From: Bacteroidales bacterium UBA4814
Lineage (GTDB): Bacteria; Bacteroidota; Bacteroidia; Bacteroidales; UBA7960
Assembly: GCA_002402465.1 (NCBI GenBank)
Contig: DHFW01000009.1
Coordinates: 1-64,000, forward strand
Reading direction: 5' to 3'
Length of the DNA stretch: 64,000 bases
Below, in pieces: positions 18,224 through 26,445 of the stretch. The number at the start of each line of letters is the position of its first letter. The stretch's first letter is position 1. The translations under genes were made by a program, and so were the position numbers. The notes beneath the pieces are model-generated. The model was given only the letters and a program-made list of their open reading frames with translations, was not told the DNA's origin and did no database searches.

Positions 18224-18604
18224 TTATTTGGGTTTATGGATGGAGTTTAGTTCGTCGAGCAACTGTTGAAAAATGCTTTTTACCGAAGGCTCAAATTCGT
18301 GGTACACCTTATCGAAAAACTCTACGATTTTTTCACCCTGGGGGGTCAGGGTAGTTTGTCCGCCTTCGGCACCCCCACGTGTTTTTTCTATTATGGGGAA
18401 GCCAAGTTTTTCTTCAATGTTTTTCAGCTTGGTCCAGGTTTGGCGGTAGGTAAGGCCCATGCTTTCCACTGCAGCCTTTAGCGAGCCGGTTTCCTTAATG
18501 GCTTTCAGTAATTTCCACTTGCCTTCGCCCAGAATGCTCACATGGGAGTCGGTTTCGACCCATATTTTGTAGTTCAGCTTTAATTTTTCGTAATTTTTTG
18601 ACAT
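18224..18604 (-). CDS. ModE-type winged-helix regulator without molybdate-binding domain
   Basis: A 126-residue protein that matches the N-terminal winged-helix domain of ModE: LGEGKWKLLKAIKETGSLKAAVESMGLTYR-type helix-turn-helix (about 25-60), the WTKLKNIEEKLG segment and the Gly-rich wing RGGAEGGQTTLTPQG. It ends soon after, so the C-terminal TOBE/MOP domains that bind molybdate in E. coli ModE are absent. Short ModE-N proteins are known in many bacteria; how they sense metal is unclear. It lies directly upstream of the receptor gene, and operator-like repeats flank it on both sides, so local regulation is likely. Confidence 0.88.
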   Translation of the reverse strand: MSKNYEKLKLNYKIWVETDSHVSILGEGKWKLLKAIKETGSLKAAVESMGLTYRQTWTKLKNIEEKLGFPIIEKTRGGAEGGQTTLTPQGEKIVEFFDKVYHEFEPSVKSIFQQLLDELNSIHKPK

Positions 18605-18651
18605 GGCAAAGGCACAAAAGTTTTTACAATGTTAAATAAAATTGGCCATAT

Positions 18652-18675
18652 CGTTTGAAAATAACTTTAATTTTG
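18652..18675 (+). promoter_or_regulatory. Promoter and degenerate ModE-like site before the SUOX-fold lipoprotein gene
   Basis: TAATTTTG at 18668-18675 is a -7 box. Two bases upstream lies CGTTTGAAAATAAC (18652-18665), which shares CGTT and GAAAATAAC with the perfect palindrome at 18187-18204. The position relative to the -7 box is almost the same in both promoters. Confidence 0.45.
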
Positions 18676-18724
18676 CCACCGACTTGCAATGAATTTCATA
18701 TCGATATTTTCAATTAAAACCATT

Positions 18725-19798
18725 ATGATTCAACTAAAAAAAACCGCTGTGGCCTGGTTAATCCTTTTGGTATTTTTTATGGGAAGCTGCAAAAGTATTT
18801 TGCCCGATGCCCTTACTGGTGCTTCACTGCCTTTTGACCCCAATGGCAACAGCCTCTACCATCAAACCAAAGAAACAGCCATGGAGCCCGGCACCCTCGA
18901 AGTTTTTGGCGAGGTGGCCGAACCGGGTAAGGTGAATCTGAAAAAATTCTACAAGCGCGAAGTCGTAATGCGCGAAGCAAATTTGCTCGAAAACGGCGAG
19001 TATGAGTTTGTGGGTGCCTACCGCTACATTGGCTATTCGCTCTTCGACTTGTTGCATCCTTTCAATCACCAGAAAAAAAATGTGGAAGAATTCCGGCCGG
19101 CCATCGACTTGTATGTGGTCATTGAAAACGACAAAGGCGAGTCGGTAACCCTGAGCTGGGGCGAGATTTACTTTACCGCCAATCCACATCAAATATTGAT
19201 CGCCACCGAATCAGCACCTATCAAACCCTACCATGTTGATGTAGATTACCCGGTTGAGAAGCAATGGAAGCTGGTTGTGGCCACTGATCTTTACGCCTCG
19301 AGGCAACTGATCAATCCGGTAAAAATCACCGTGAAGTCATTCGATAAGAAGAATTATGTCATTAACCGCGACCTCGACCCGCTTTATTCGCCCGAAGTGG
19401 TAATCAGCCTTGCGGATACTTTGACCTTTTCTGTAAACGAATACACGGCCGAAATGAACGACCTGGAACACCGCACCATTTTTTACGGCATGGGCATGGG
19501 CCATCATCCCAATCCAATTTTCAGCGGAACCTCGCTTACCAAGGTCTTCTCAAAGCATATCGACCCCTTGAATCATCATTTGTTCAGGCACGGCCTGGTT
19601 TGCTTTGCCGGACTCGATGGTTACCGCACCGTGTTCAGTTATTCAGAGCTGTTTAACCGTCTCGATCAGAACCCTGCCATGCTAATCGTTACTGAAGAAG
19701 GTAGCGATGGCGGGCGCTACCGCATATTCCATCCGCTCGATTTCTACGCCGACCGCTCGGTAAAATCTTTGGCAGAAATGTACATTTTTACTGAATAG
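18725..19798 (+). CDS. Lipoprotein with two sulfite-oxidase-fold-like (molybdopterin-binding-like) domains
   Basis: With the start at 18725 the protein has 357 residues and a lipoprotein signal (lipobox GSC, Cys22). An earlier in-frame ATG at 18689 lies only 13 nt after the -7 box and adds a poor signal. Residues about 55-185 (GTLEVFGEVAEPG, RYIGYSLFDLL, ESVTLSWGEIYF, QWKLVVATDLYASR, VKITVKS) have the order of elements in oxidoreductase molybdopterin-binding (SUOX) folds; residues about 205-350 look like a second, more diverged copy. The cofactor-ligating Cys of catalytic members is not visible in the first copy; one Cys (GLVCFAGLDG) is in the second. Its place beside ModE suggests a role tied to molybdate or tungstate. 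Confidence 0.6.
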   Translation: MIQLKKTAVAWLILLVFFMGSCKSILPDALTGASLPFDPNGNSLYHQTKETAMEPGTLEVFGEVAEPGKVNLKKFYKREVVMREANLLENGEYEFVGAYRYIGYSLFDLLHPFNHQKKNVEEFRPAIDLYVVIENDKGESVTLSWGEIYFTANPHQILIATESAPIKPYHVDVDYPVEKQWKLVVATDLYASRQLINPVKITVKSFDKKNYVINRDLDPLYSPEVVISLADTLTFSVNEYTAEMNDLEHRTIFYGMGMGHHPNPIFSGTSLTKVFSKHIDPLNHHLFRHGLVCFAGLDGYRTVFSYSELFNRLDQNPAMLIVTEEGSDGGRYRIFHPLDFYADRSVKSLAEMYIFTE

Positions 19799-19851
19799 TT
19801 TAGGAAGTAAACTAATTTTGTTGCTTTCTTTCCGGATAGTTGTAATATGCT

Positions 19852-20814
19852 ATGAAAGACAACAAGTTTGTTTTTGCCCTTTTCCTGGTCATGTTGCTTG
19901 CCTGGATTTTTCCGGGTCCGGGCGCGCCTGATAGTATTATTCCATTAAAAACCATTGGCAGCATTGGTATTTCACTTATCTTCTTTTTTTACGGGCTGAA
20001 GCTGAGTCCTGAAAAGCTTCGGGCGGGTTTGAGCAACTTCAGGCTTCATTTACTGGTACAACTGTCAACCTTTTTGTTGTTCCCACTGATTGTCTTGCCT
20101 TTTTTTCCGCTGATGAAAACCGAAAGTCAGCAAACGCTCTGGCTGGCCTTGTTTTTTCTTGCTGCTTTGCCATCAACGGTTTCCTCTTCGGTGGTGCTCA
20201 CTTCACTGGCAAAAGGGAATGTGCCTTCAGCCATTTTCAATGCCAGTATTTCAGGCATTATTGGCATTATGGTTACTCCCCTTTGGATGGGCTTGTTTAT
20301 ACATGCAAAATCAGGCGACTTCGACTTCTCTCAAATCTATTTTAAACTTTTCCTTGAGATTATTTTGCCTGTAATCATTGGTTTGTTGCTCAGGCCGTGG
20401 TTGCACCAATTTACCATTCGATTTAGCCGGCAACTTACTCTTTTCGACAAGTTGGTCATTTTGCTGATCGTTTACCGGAGCTTTGCCGCTTCTTTTCATG
20501 CAGGATATTTTGAAGGAATAAGCTGGCCCGACTTGCTTATCCTTCTTGCACTGGTAATCGGTCTTTTTTTCCTGGTTTATGGAATCATTCTTTCATTAAC
20601 CAGGGCTCTTGGATTTAATCGCGAAGACCGCATTACCGCCCTTTTTTGTGGTTCGCAAAAATCGCTGGTGCATGGCAGCGTTTTTTCCAATGTTTTGTTT
20701 GCCAATATGTCTGTAGCAGGCATCATGCTTCTGCCGTTAATGATTTTTCACGCGTTCCAGATTTTTGCGATCAGCGTGATTTCTTCGCGTTACGCAAAGA
20801 AGGAGAGAGCTTGA
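19852..20814 (+). CDS. SBF-like (bile acid:sodium symporter family) transporter
   Basis: A 320-residue integral membrane protein with about nine or ten helices. It matches the SBF-like (YfeH-type) branch: an early FFYGLKLSPEKLRAGL motif, LPSTVSSSVVLTSLAKGN with the discontinuous helix of sodium sites, and GSQKSLVHG in the second half in place of GxxNxxL. The transported anion is unknown. It follows the lipoprotein gene by 53 nt on the same strand and may be cotranscribed, which would link it to the molybdate/tungstate locus; this is inference. Confidence 0.85.
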   Translation: MKDNKFVFALFLVMLLAWIFPGPGAPDSIIPLKTIGSIGISLIFFFYGLKLSPEKLRAGLSNFRLHLLVQLSTFLLFPLIVLPFFPLMKTESQQTLWLALFFLAALPSTVSSSVVLTSLAKGNVPSAIFNASISGIIGIMVTPLWMGLFIHAKSGDFDFSQIYFKLFLEIILPVIIGLLLRPWLHQFTIRFSRQLTLFDKLVILLIVYRSFAASFHAGYFEGISWPDLLILLALVIGLFFLVYGIILSLTRALGFNREDRITALFCGSQKSLVHGSVFSNVLFANMSVAGIMLLPLMIFHAFQIFAISVISSRYAKKERA

Positions 20815-20879
20815 GGTTCAATCCTGTCCTTTAGGATAAAAAAATGCAGGTTATTTTTTAAAAAACTTGCATGGTTCAA

Positions 20880-20901
20880 AACCAATGCATATTTTAGCAA
20901 A
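20880..20901 (+). repeat. Direct repeat copy 1 (AACCAATGCAT element)
   Basis: AACCAATGCATATTTTAGCAAA. It matches copy 2 at 21272-21293 in 20 of 22 positions. The two copies flank the hairpin cluster. Confidence 0.6.
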
Positions 20902-21271
20902 CGTAATTTAAACTAAAACCATTGCAAGTGCAAATTGTGCCCATAACCGTATCAAAAGGATGCCGGCACAGCAAAGTTTTGGCATTTACCCCCCTCCCCC
21001 CCCTCCTCTGCTAATAGCCTGATAATAAAGATTTCGCATTATTGCAGCCCAGTCATCCAAACCTTTTTGGTTGATGGGGTTAAGAAAAAAACTCATCTGA
21101 TTTGGAAGCTGGTTAAGACCAATTTGGCATTGGTAACCCTATGCCGGCGTTGTGCGTTCCCCGGTGTAGGGCATTAAAAAGGTTTTTGAAACCCTGAAGG
21201 GACACCGTGCCAACCATAACACGGTCATGCAGGCTGATCTACCATATTAATGAAGCCGCAGGCACATTTGT

Positions 21272-21293
21272 AACCAATGCATTTTTTTGCAAA
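21272..21293 (+). repeat. Direct repeat copy 2 (AACCAATGCAT element)
   Basis: Second copy of the 22-nt element, just upstream of the small secreted protein gene. It overlaps a perfect 18-bp palindrome of seven T and seven A around GC at 21281-21298. Confidence 0.6.
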
Positions 21294-21323
21294 AAAATTT
21301 TTAACTTTTTAATTATTTAAGAG

Positions 21324-21581
21324 ATGAAAAAGCATTTACTTAGAATTACAGCCGTGCTTACTATTGCCCTTTTCACATTGGTTTTGTTTGGTAACGCTAA
21401 ACTTGCGGCAAATTGCCCAGGAGGTACCATTTTGGTACATGTAACAGGTCAAGATATTGAAGAAGAACCAAATGGAGATAAAGTTTTCTGGCAAGCAGGT
21501 GGACATTTGGTTTATTGCCCATCAACTGGTATGGTAATAGAGGACCACTCATATTGGTACATATCAATGATCGTTCAATAA
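21324..21581 (+). CDS. Small secreted protein of unknown function (85 aa)
   Basis: The protein starts MKKHLLRITAVLTIALF with one hydrophobic segment up to about residue 25 and a possible cleavage site after KLAAN or NAKLAA. The mature part of about 57 residues has two Cys (in ANCPGG and VYCPST) that could form a disulfide. Size, signal and position before a six-bladed propeller lipoprotein recall the NVEAL-type small exported proteins of Bacteroidota, but the NVEAL motif itself is not seen. It has its own strong terminator, so it is a separate transcript from the downstream genes. Codon use is AT-rich compared with the core genes. Confidence 0.7.
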   Translation: MKKHLLRITAVLTIALFTLVLFGNAKLAANCPGGTILVHVTGQDIEEEPNGDKVFWQAGGHLVYCPSTGMVIEDHSYWYISMIVQ

Positions 21582-21617
21582 ATAATGACCATTCTTACTG
21601 TTCTTTGAGACTCTTAT

Positions 21618-21666
21618 AAACGGCACAAAGCAGGCAATTTTTATCTCCTTTGTGCCGTTTTTTTTA
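21618..21666 (+). terminator. Strong intrinsic terminator after the small secreted protein gene
   Basis: AAACGGCACAAAG (21618-21630) and CTTTGTGCCGTTT (21648-21660) form a perfect 13-bp stem followed by a T-run to 21666. Confidence 0.9.
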
Positions 21667-21686
21667 AACTGTGAAAAATCTTAAAT

Positions 21687-22739
21687 ATGAAAAAGATGCA
21701 TTTTTTTAAACTTATCTTAATTGCATTCTTGCTAGGTTCAGCCATTTCCTGCTCATTTTTCCAAAACCGGAGTGAGAAACCCTTTGTGCTCGATCTTGAC
21801 GATGTGGTCCAGACCGCCGGCAATCAACCTTTCTTTGCAAACTCTGACACCATTATTCTTGATCCAGGAAGTCAGTTAATTCCTTCTTTCGATATTGTAA
21901 AGGAACACCATGGCAATTTTTATATATTAGACAAGAGGCAAAAGGCCATTTTCGTTTTTGATGAAGCCGGTCAATTGGCTTACCAAATTGCCAGGGAGGG
22001 CAGAGGCCCCGGAGAATACCTAAATATTTTCGATTTCTTTTTAATGGACGGCCAACTTCATATTGTTACACAACTTGGCAGGGTTTTGATTTACGACAAG
22101 GATTTGTTTATAGCCGAGTATGATCTTCCTTTCACACCAATGTATTGCGAATACCTTGGCGAAAATAAAGTGGCTTTTCAAAATGTTTATGAAGATTTCT
22201 CTTATAAATACAGGCTGGTTGTTTATTGTCTTGAAAGAAATGAGATAATTGATTCGATGCCAACCGAGAAAGGTGTTGACGATGATTCTTATCCATTCTG
22301 GCGGCAAAGACACCTTTGGCCTAGCGGAAACGTTGTGCTTTATAATAATGACTACTCGAAAGATGTCTTCATGATAACAAATAGTGGAATAGAACATCTT
22401 TTTTCAATGACCGGAGTTATTCTCCACACCGCCGATGAAATTATGGAATTCAACAACAACCCAACCTTAAGGCAGGGGAAAAACGACAAAGTGGATTTCT
22501 TAAAAGGCTTGACCATGCATGGTAATGTGGTTTCCTTTGGTTTTCAGGTTAACTACCTTCCATACACGGTTTTTCTTAATCTAAACGATAATACTTACAA
22601 AAGTTTTGAGGCAATAAGACCCCCATATTTCGCAGCCACGGCTCAAGGTGCGTATGGATTTTGGCCTCGCATGGCACCGCGCCCCGGGCAACCCATGGTC
22701 ATTATTAATTATACCTTCGAACCACATTTACTTGACTGA
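21687..22739 (+). CDS. Six-bladed beta-propeller lipoprotein (BF3507-like)
   Basis: A 350-residue protein with a lipoprotein signal (lipobox ISCS, Cys22). It has the layout of Bacteroidota 6-bladed propeller lipoproteins: a repeated YxxDxxxxxIxxFDxxG blade motif (FYILDKRQKAIFVFDEAG at about residues 74-91) followed by REGRGPGEY, a hallmark of the group. Such proteins are often encoded near small secreted proteins; no enzymatic role is established. It sits 20 nt after the terminator of the small gene and 18 nt before the OmpA-domain gene, so it probably forms a two-gene unit with the latter. Confidence 0.85.
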   Translation: MKKMHFFKLILIAFLLGSAISCSFFQNRSEKPFVLDLDDVVQTAGNQPFFANSDTIILDPGSQLIPSFDIVKEHHGNFYILDKRQKAIFVFDEAGQLAYQIAREGRGPGEYLNIFDFFLMDGQLHIVTQLGRVLIYDKDLFIAEYDLPFTPMYCEYLGENKVAFQNVYEDFSYKYRLVVYCLERNEIIDSMPTEKGVDDDSYPFWRQRHLWPSGNVVLYNNDYSKDVFMITNSGIEHLFSMTGVILHTADEIMEFNNNPTLRQGKNDKVDFLKGLTMHGNVVSFGFQVNYLPYTVFLNLNDNTYKSFEAIRPPYFAATAQGAYGFWPRMAPRPGQPMVIINYTFEPHLLD

Positions 22740-22757
22740 AAAAATTAAATCACCTGC

Positions 22758-24524
22758 ATGAAACTTTGGCCATTTATCATTACTCTTCTTGCACTTTTTC
22801 CATTTATTGGGGTCGGGGCATCAAACCAATGGAACAAGCATTCTTCGAGAGAAGTCAGACGCACTGTTTTGGATAGGAAAGAAACCTTTAGGCCTGGGAT
22901 TATTAAAGAAGACCTGCTGGTTTTAGATTCCATATTCGTAAACAATGTGCTCTCTGAAGTGCTTACCTCGCGCATAAAAAAAGAAAGATTTGTGGTGGTT
23001 GATTCGGTTGCCGTTGGCCAAAGAATGCTTTTCAACACCCAAGGCGAACTTTTTCTTACGGAGCACTTCCGGAACGGTAAACTTGAGCGGGTTGACTGCC
23101 TTTACCCCCGTCAACAAAACCTGATACCCAACGGAAGTTTTGAGGAAGTTGGAGAAATAATGGAACATGTTAATTATACCGATTCTCGCCTTATGTCTTC
23201 CTGGGCAAGCGACTTTGAGCACGAAAGGACTGTTGAGTTGAACGAACTTAGGTTAGAGGGTAAAGATACTGTGAGGCTCGACAAAGTTACCGACACTTTT
23301 TATAACGAAGTGTCTGATTGCCATGCGACTGTGATTACTGAAAGTTTTTTTGTTTACAGGAATGGCATATTAGAAGATTCCATTTTCAGCAAGGTAATAT
23401 TTAACCGTTGGTCAGGGGAACCTTGTATTATTCCCCAACATAATTGCAATTATTATGAGCAAGGATTGGATCTTGCCAATTGGAAAAGTTTAGGTAAGGT
23501 CTCACCCAAAATCCTCAACGGGCCTGCCAAAAAACCACATCACCCTCTGGAAGGTTTTATAAGCGAACGCCGTAATTTCGATACCATTTGTGGCAACCAT
23601 TTTGCCCAGGTAAGGGCTCTTGGATGGGAAAATACACCTTGCATAGTGCGAACAGCCCATCCCGTGCTACTAAACCAGCTTAACACCACCCTGCAAAAAG
23701 GCAGGCAATATAAACTTAGTTTTTGGATTTGGAAGCCCCAGGTTTTTGCACAGGAATTTCAATTTGCAGTGGGTTTTTGGCAAAATGAGCCTGATGAAAC
23801 TAAAGTTTTCCCCGAAAAAAACCTTTTGTTAGTCAGCGATTTTGAAAATGATGTTATTGGGGAGTGGTACAAGGTAAATTTGGTGTTTAGAGCCACAGAT
23901 TTTTTCCGCTTCTTAACTGTTGGATTTCATAGTTACGAACCTAGTCAGCGTCTTTTGCGTCCTTCTGCATCTTGTTACTTAGACAGTTTTGTGCTTGTGC
24001 CCGAGGACATAGCCGACCCGGATGTGGATAAATTATTTTATCAGGATATTATTCTGGCAGCGCATCCTGAAGAATTCAATCTGTTAGCAGGTGATGGTGA
24101 GGAAATAACTGAATTACCAGTTTCTAAGGCTGGAATAGAGCCGCAATCTGGCCTTGAGGTTGAAAAGAAGGTTGCAGAAATGCCTGAATTTAGTTTCGGG
24201 CCAATTTTGTTCGCAACCAACTCTGCCGATCTTAACTTCGAGGCAATTCAAATACTCGATAGGCTGGCCCAATTTCTTAAAGAAAACAGTTATTGGGAAC
24301 TTCAAATCACCGGCCATACCGACAACGCCGGAACCCCGGAGCACAACCTGGATTTATCCACGCAAAGGGCGGGCAATGTTGCGGATTACTTGATTGGGAA
24401 AGGCATTGAAGAAGCGCGGCTCAACATTAAAGGACTTGGCAGCACTATGCCTGTTTATACCAACGAAACCCCGGAAGGGATGCAAAAAAACAGAAGAGTA
24501 GAATTGAGATTGTATGCAGAATAA
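22758..24524 (+). CDS. Exported protein with C-terminal OmpA-like peptidoglycan-binding domain
   Basis: A 588-residue protein with a signal peptide (about residues 1-21). The N-terminal 90 residues look like a MORN/antitoxin-like repeat region (LFLTEHFRNGKLERVD). At about residue 115 a carbohydrate-binding-like sandwich begins with the typical NLIPNGSFEE motif and runs to about residue 420. Residues about 480-588 are an OmpA domain: ILFATNSADLN, then TGHTDNAGTPEHNLDLSTQRA, and KNRRVELRL, which bind diaminopimelate of peptidoglycan. It probably anchors a surface or periplasmic complex. It pairs with the propeller lipoprotein gene. Confidence 0.85.
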   Translation: MKLWPFIITLLALFPFIGVGASNQWNKHSSREVRRTVLDRKETFRPGIIKEDLLVLDSIFVNNVLSEVLTSRIKKERFVVVDSVAVGQRMLFNTQGELFLTEHFRNGKLERVDCLYPRQQNLIPNGSFEEVGEIMEHVNYTDSRLMSSWASDFEHERTVELNELRLEGKDTVRLDKVTDTFYNEVSDCHATVITESFFVYRNGILEDSIFSKVIFNRWSGEPCIIPQHNCNYYEQGLDLANWKSLGKVSPKILNGPAKKPHHPLEGFISERRNFDTICGNHFAQVRALGWENTPCIVRTAHPVLLNQLNTTLQKGRQYKLSFWIWKPQVFAQEFQFAVGFWQNEPDETKVFPEKNLLLVSDFENDVIGEWYKVNLVFRATDFFRFLTVGFHSYEPSQRLLRPSASCYLDSFVLVPEDIADPDVDKLFYQDIILAAHPEEFNLLAGDGEEITELPVSKAGIEPQSGLEVEKKVAEMPEFSFGPILFATNSADLNFEAIQILDRLAQFLKENSYWELQITGHTDNAGTPEHNLDLSTQRAGNVADYLIGKGIEEARLNIKGLGSTMPVYTNETPEGMQKNRRVELRLYAE

Positions 24525-24559
24525 TCACTAGCCCCTGATCCCTAATTTTTTAACCCTTC

Positions 24560-26329
24560 CTACATCGGCCAGAAATACATAATGGCGGGTATGCCAAGGG
24601 CCACGATAATGACTTCGAGTGGCAGCCCCATGCGCCAGTAGTCAGTAAATTTATATCCGCCCGGGCCCATGACCAGTGTGTTTGACTGGTGTCCAATAGG
24701 TGTAAGAAATGCACAGGACCCACCCACGGCCACTGCCATCAGAAACGGGTCGATGGATGCACCGATTCCATGGGCCACCCCAATGGCAATGGGCGCCATA
24801 AGCACCACCGTAGCGGCATTGTTTATCACGTCAGAGAGAAACATGGTGACCACCAGGATAATGGTAAGAATGGCCCAGGCCGGAATGCTCTGCCCCAAAT
24901 CAAGGATCTTACCAGCGATAAGTTCTGCTCCGCCTGTGGTTTCGAGTGCAGTTCCAACGGGTATCATAGCACCCAGCAAAACAATCACCGGCCAGTTCAC
25001 GCTGGTATAAACTTCCTTCAAAGGCAAAACGCCGCTCAAAACCATTACCAGCGCTGCAATAGAAAAAGCTACCTGAACCGGTAAAAGCCCCGCCGCCACC
25101 AGAATTATAGATATTGCAAAAATACCCAGGGCCAGTGGGATCTTGGTTTTATATCCCAGTCGCAAGCCCCGCTGCGCCAGTGGCAGGCAACCAATGGATG
25201 TAATAGTTTCGTTAAGCATGTGTTCGCGTCCCTGTAACAGCAAAACGTCGCCCGTGCGGAAAATGACATGATCGAGGCGACGGCGAATGCGTTGCTCACG
25301 CCGGGCTACCGCCAGCAGATTAATGCCATAGCGGCTTCGCATGCGAAGTTCGGCAGTCGTACGGCCTATCAGGCTCGAATCAGCCATCACAATGGCTTCT
25401 GTTATGGCAATCTTGTCCGATCCCTCCGCGTCCTTGCGCAATTTCTGATCGCCCACCAGCTTCAGCTCGGTGTCTTTCAGAAAAGTTTCCATGTCGTCGG
25501 CATCCGACTCAATGATAATAATATCTTCTTCAAGAAGTACTTCCTCGTTTTCAGGTGCGTGCAGGCGTTTCTTCTGTCTTACAAGGCCCAGGATTTGCAC
25601 ATCGGCATCGGTCTTTTCAAGCAGTTCGGAAATGGTTTTGCCGGCCATTTTAGAGTCTTTCGGTATTTCAACCTCGGTAATGTAGTCGTCAATGTCAAAC
25701 AGTTCCTTCTCTGATTTTTTTGCCGCTCTTTTCGGAAGAAAACGCCAGCCAATGAGTGTGATAAAAGCTATTCCGGCAACGGTTAGCACCACTCCAACAG
25801 GCGAAAAATCGAACATGCCAAAGGGCTCGCCCAATTCGTCGGCCCTGAAAGTAGCTATGATAATATTGGGAGGTGTCCCGATCAGGGTTGTCATTCCACC
25901 CAGCAGCGAAGCGAAGGCAATAGGCATCAGAATATAAGAAGGCGGATTGCCGCTTTTGCGCGCCATATGAATGGCAATGGGCATCATTATGGCCAGGGCA
26001 CCCACATTGTTCATAAAAGCCGAAGCAACAGCCACCAGCACCGACAATACCACGATTTGCAACAATAAACTGTCGCCAATCTTCATTACCCATTTGCCCA
26101 GCAGATCGATGAGGCCGGAAAATTCCAGGGCTTTGCCAATAATAAGCACTGCCGCCACGGTGATCACTGCCGGATGGCCGAACCCTTTAAAAGCCTGATC
26201 AGGATCAACGATGCCGGCAATAATCAGCAAAAAAAGCGAGATGAGTGCCACAAAATCATGACGAATCTTTCCCCAGGCAAATAGCACCAGCGCCAGCGTC
26301 AGCGTTCCGAAAACCATCCATTGATCCAT
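24560..26329 (-). CDS. SLC13/DASS-family permease with TrkA-C domains
   Basis: A 589-residue inner-membrane transporter. The two signature substrate/sodium motifs are present: NNVGALAIMMP in the first half and NNAATVVLMAP in the second, separated by two cytoplasmic TrkA-C (RCK_C) domains at about residues 205-375 (VEIPKDSKMAGKTISEL, then ADSSLIGRTTAELRMR). This layout is typical of bacterial members annotated as SLC13 family permease that may move sulfate, dicarboxylates or other anions; the substrate cannot be named. It is convergent with the OmpA gene and divergent from perR. Confidence 0.9.
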   Translation of the reverse strand: MDQWMVFGTLTLALVLFAWGKIRHDFVALISLFLLIIAGIVDPDQAFKGFGHPAVITVAAVLIIGKALEFSGLIDLLGKWVMKIGDSLLLQIVVLSVLVAVASAFMNNVGALAIMMPIAIHMARKSGNPPSYILMPIAFASLLGGMTTLIGTPPNIIIATFRADELGEPFGMFDFSPVGVVLTVAGIAFITLIGWRFLPKRAAKKSEKELFDIDDYITEVEIPKDSKMAGKTISELLEKTDADVQILGLVRQKKRLHAPENEEVLLEEDIIIIESDADDMETFLKDTELKLVGDQKLRKDAEGSDKIAITEAIVMADSSLIGRTTAELRMRSRYGINLLAVARREQRIRRRLDHVIFRTGDVLLLQGREHMLNETITSIGCLPLAQRGLRLGYKTKIPLALGIFAISIILVAAGLLPVQVAFSIAALVMVLSGVLPLKEVYTSVNWPVIVLLGAMIPVGTALETTGGAELIAGKILDLGQSIPAWAILTIILVVTMFLSDVINNAATVVLMAPIAIGVAHGIGASIDPFLMAVAVGGSCAFLTPIGHQSNTLVMGPGGYKFTDYWRMGLPLEVIIVALGIPAIMYFWPM

Positions 26330-26445
26330 ATTTTCAATTGATTTTAAAGGTGTTTCTTGAAAGAATAAAAGTAGGAATTGTTTTTATTGTAGCTGCAAGA
26401 ACTTACCCTTTTATTGTAACTCCTTTTTAACAAAAATTAATAAAA

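Larger units (their letters stand above)
20815..21323 (+). other. 509-nt non-coding region with a cluster of hairpins (candidate structured RNA)
   Basis: No ORF of note is present. The sequence holds a pyrimidine tract of two C-runs at 20989-21003, and between 21060 and 21225 a row of inverted repeats: 21060-21072 (AACC/GGTT), 21118-21134 (ACCAAT/ATTGGT), 21137-21171 (CCCTA and CCGG paired in an 11-nt arm with 2 mismatches), 21181-21193 (GGTTT/AAACC) and 21204-21225 (ACCGTG/CACGGT). GC content is higher here than in the flanks. An RNA gene or a long structured leader for the small secreted protein gene are both possible. Confidence 0.4.

Noticed and set aside
20821..20837. ATCCT/AGGAT stem after the SBF-like gene as terminator
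   Set aside because: The stem is only 5 bp and is followed by an A-run rather than a T-run on the coding strand.
20989..21008. C-rich run as a possible polypurine/triplex or phase-variation tract
   Set aside because: It lies outside any coding frame, and only one copy is seen, so a slippage switch cannot be supported. It is mentioned only as part of the non-coding region.
24560..26329. SLC13-type permease named as a citrate or sulfate transporter
   Set aside because: The family motifs are clear, but the substrate cannot be inferred from sequence or neighbours.
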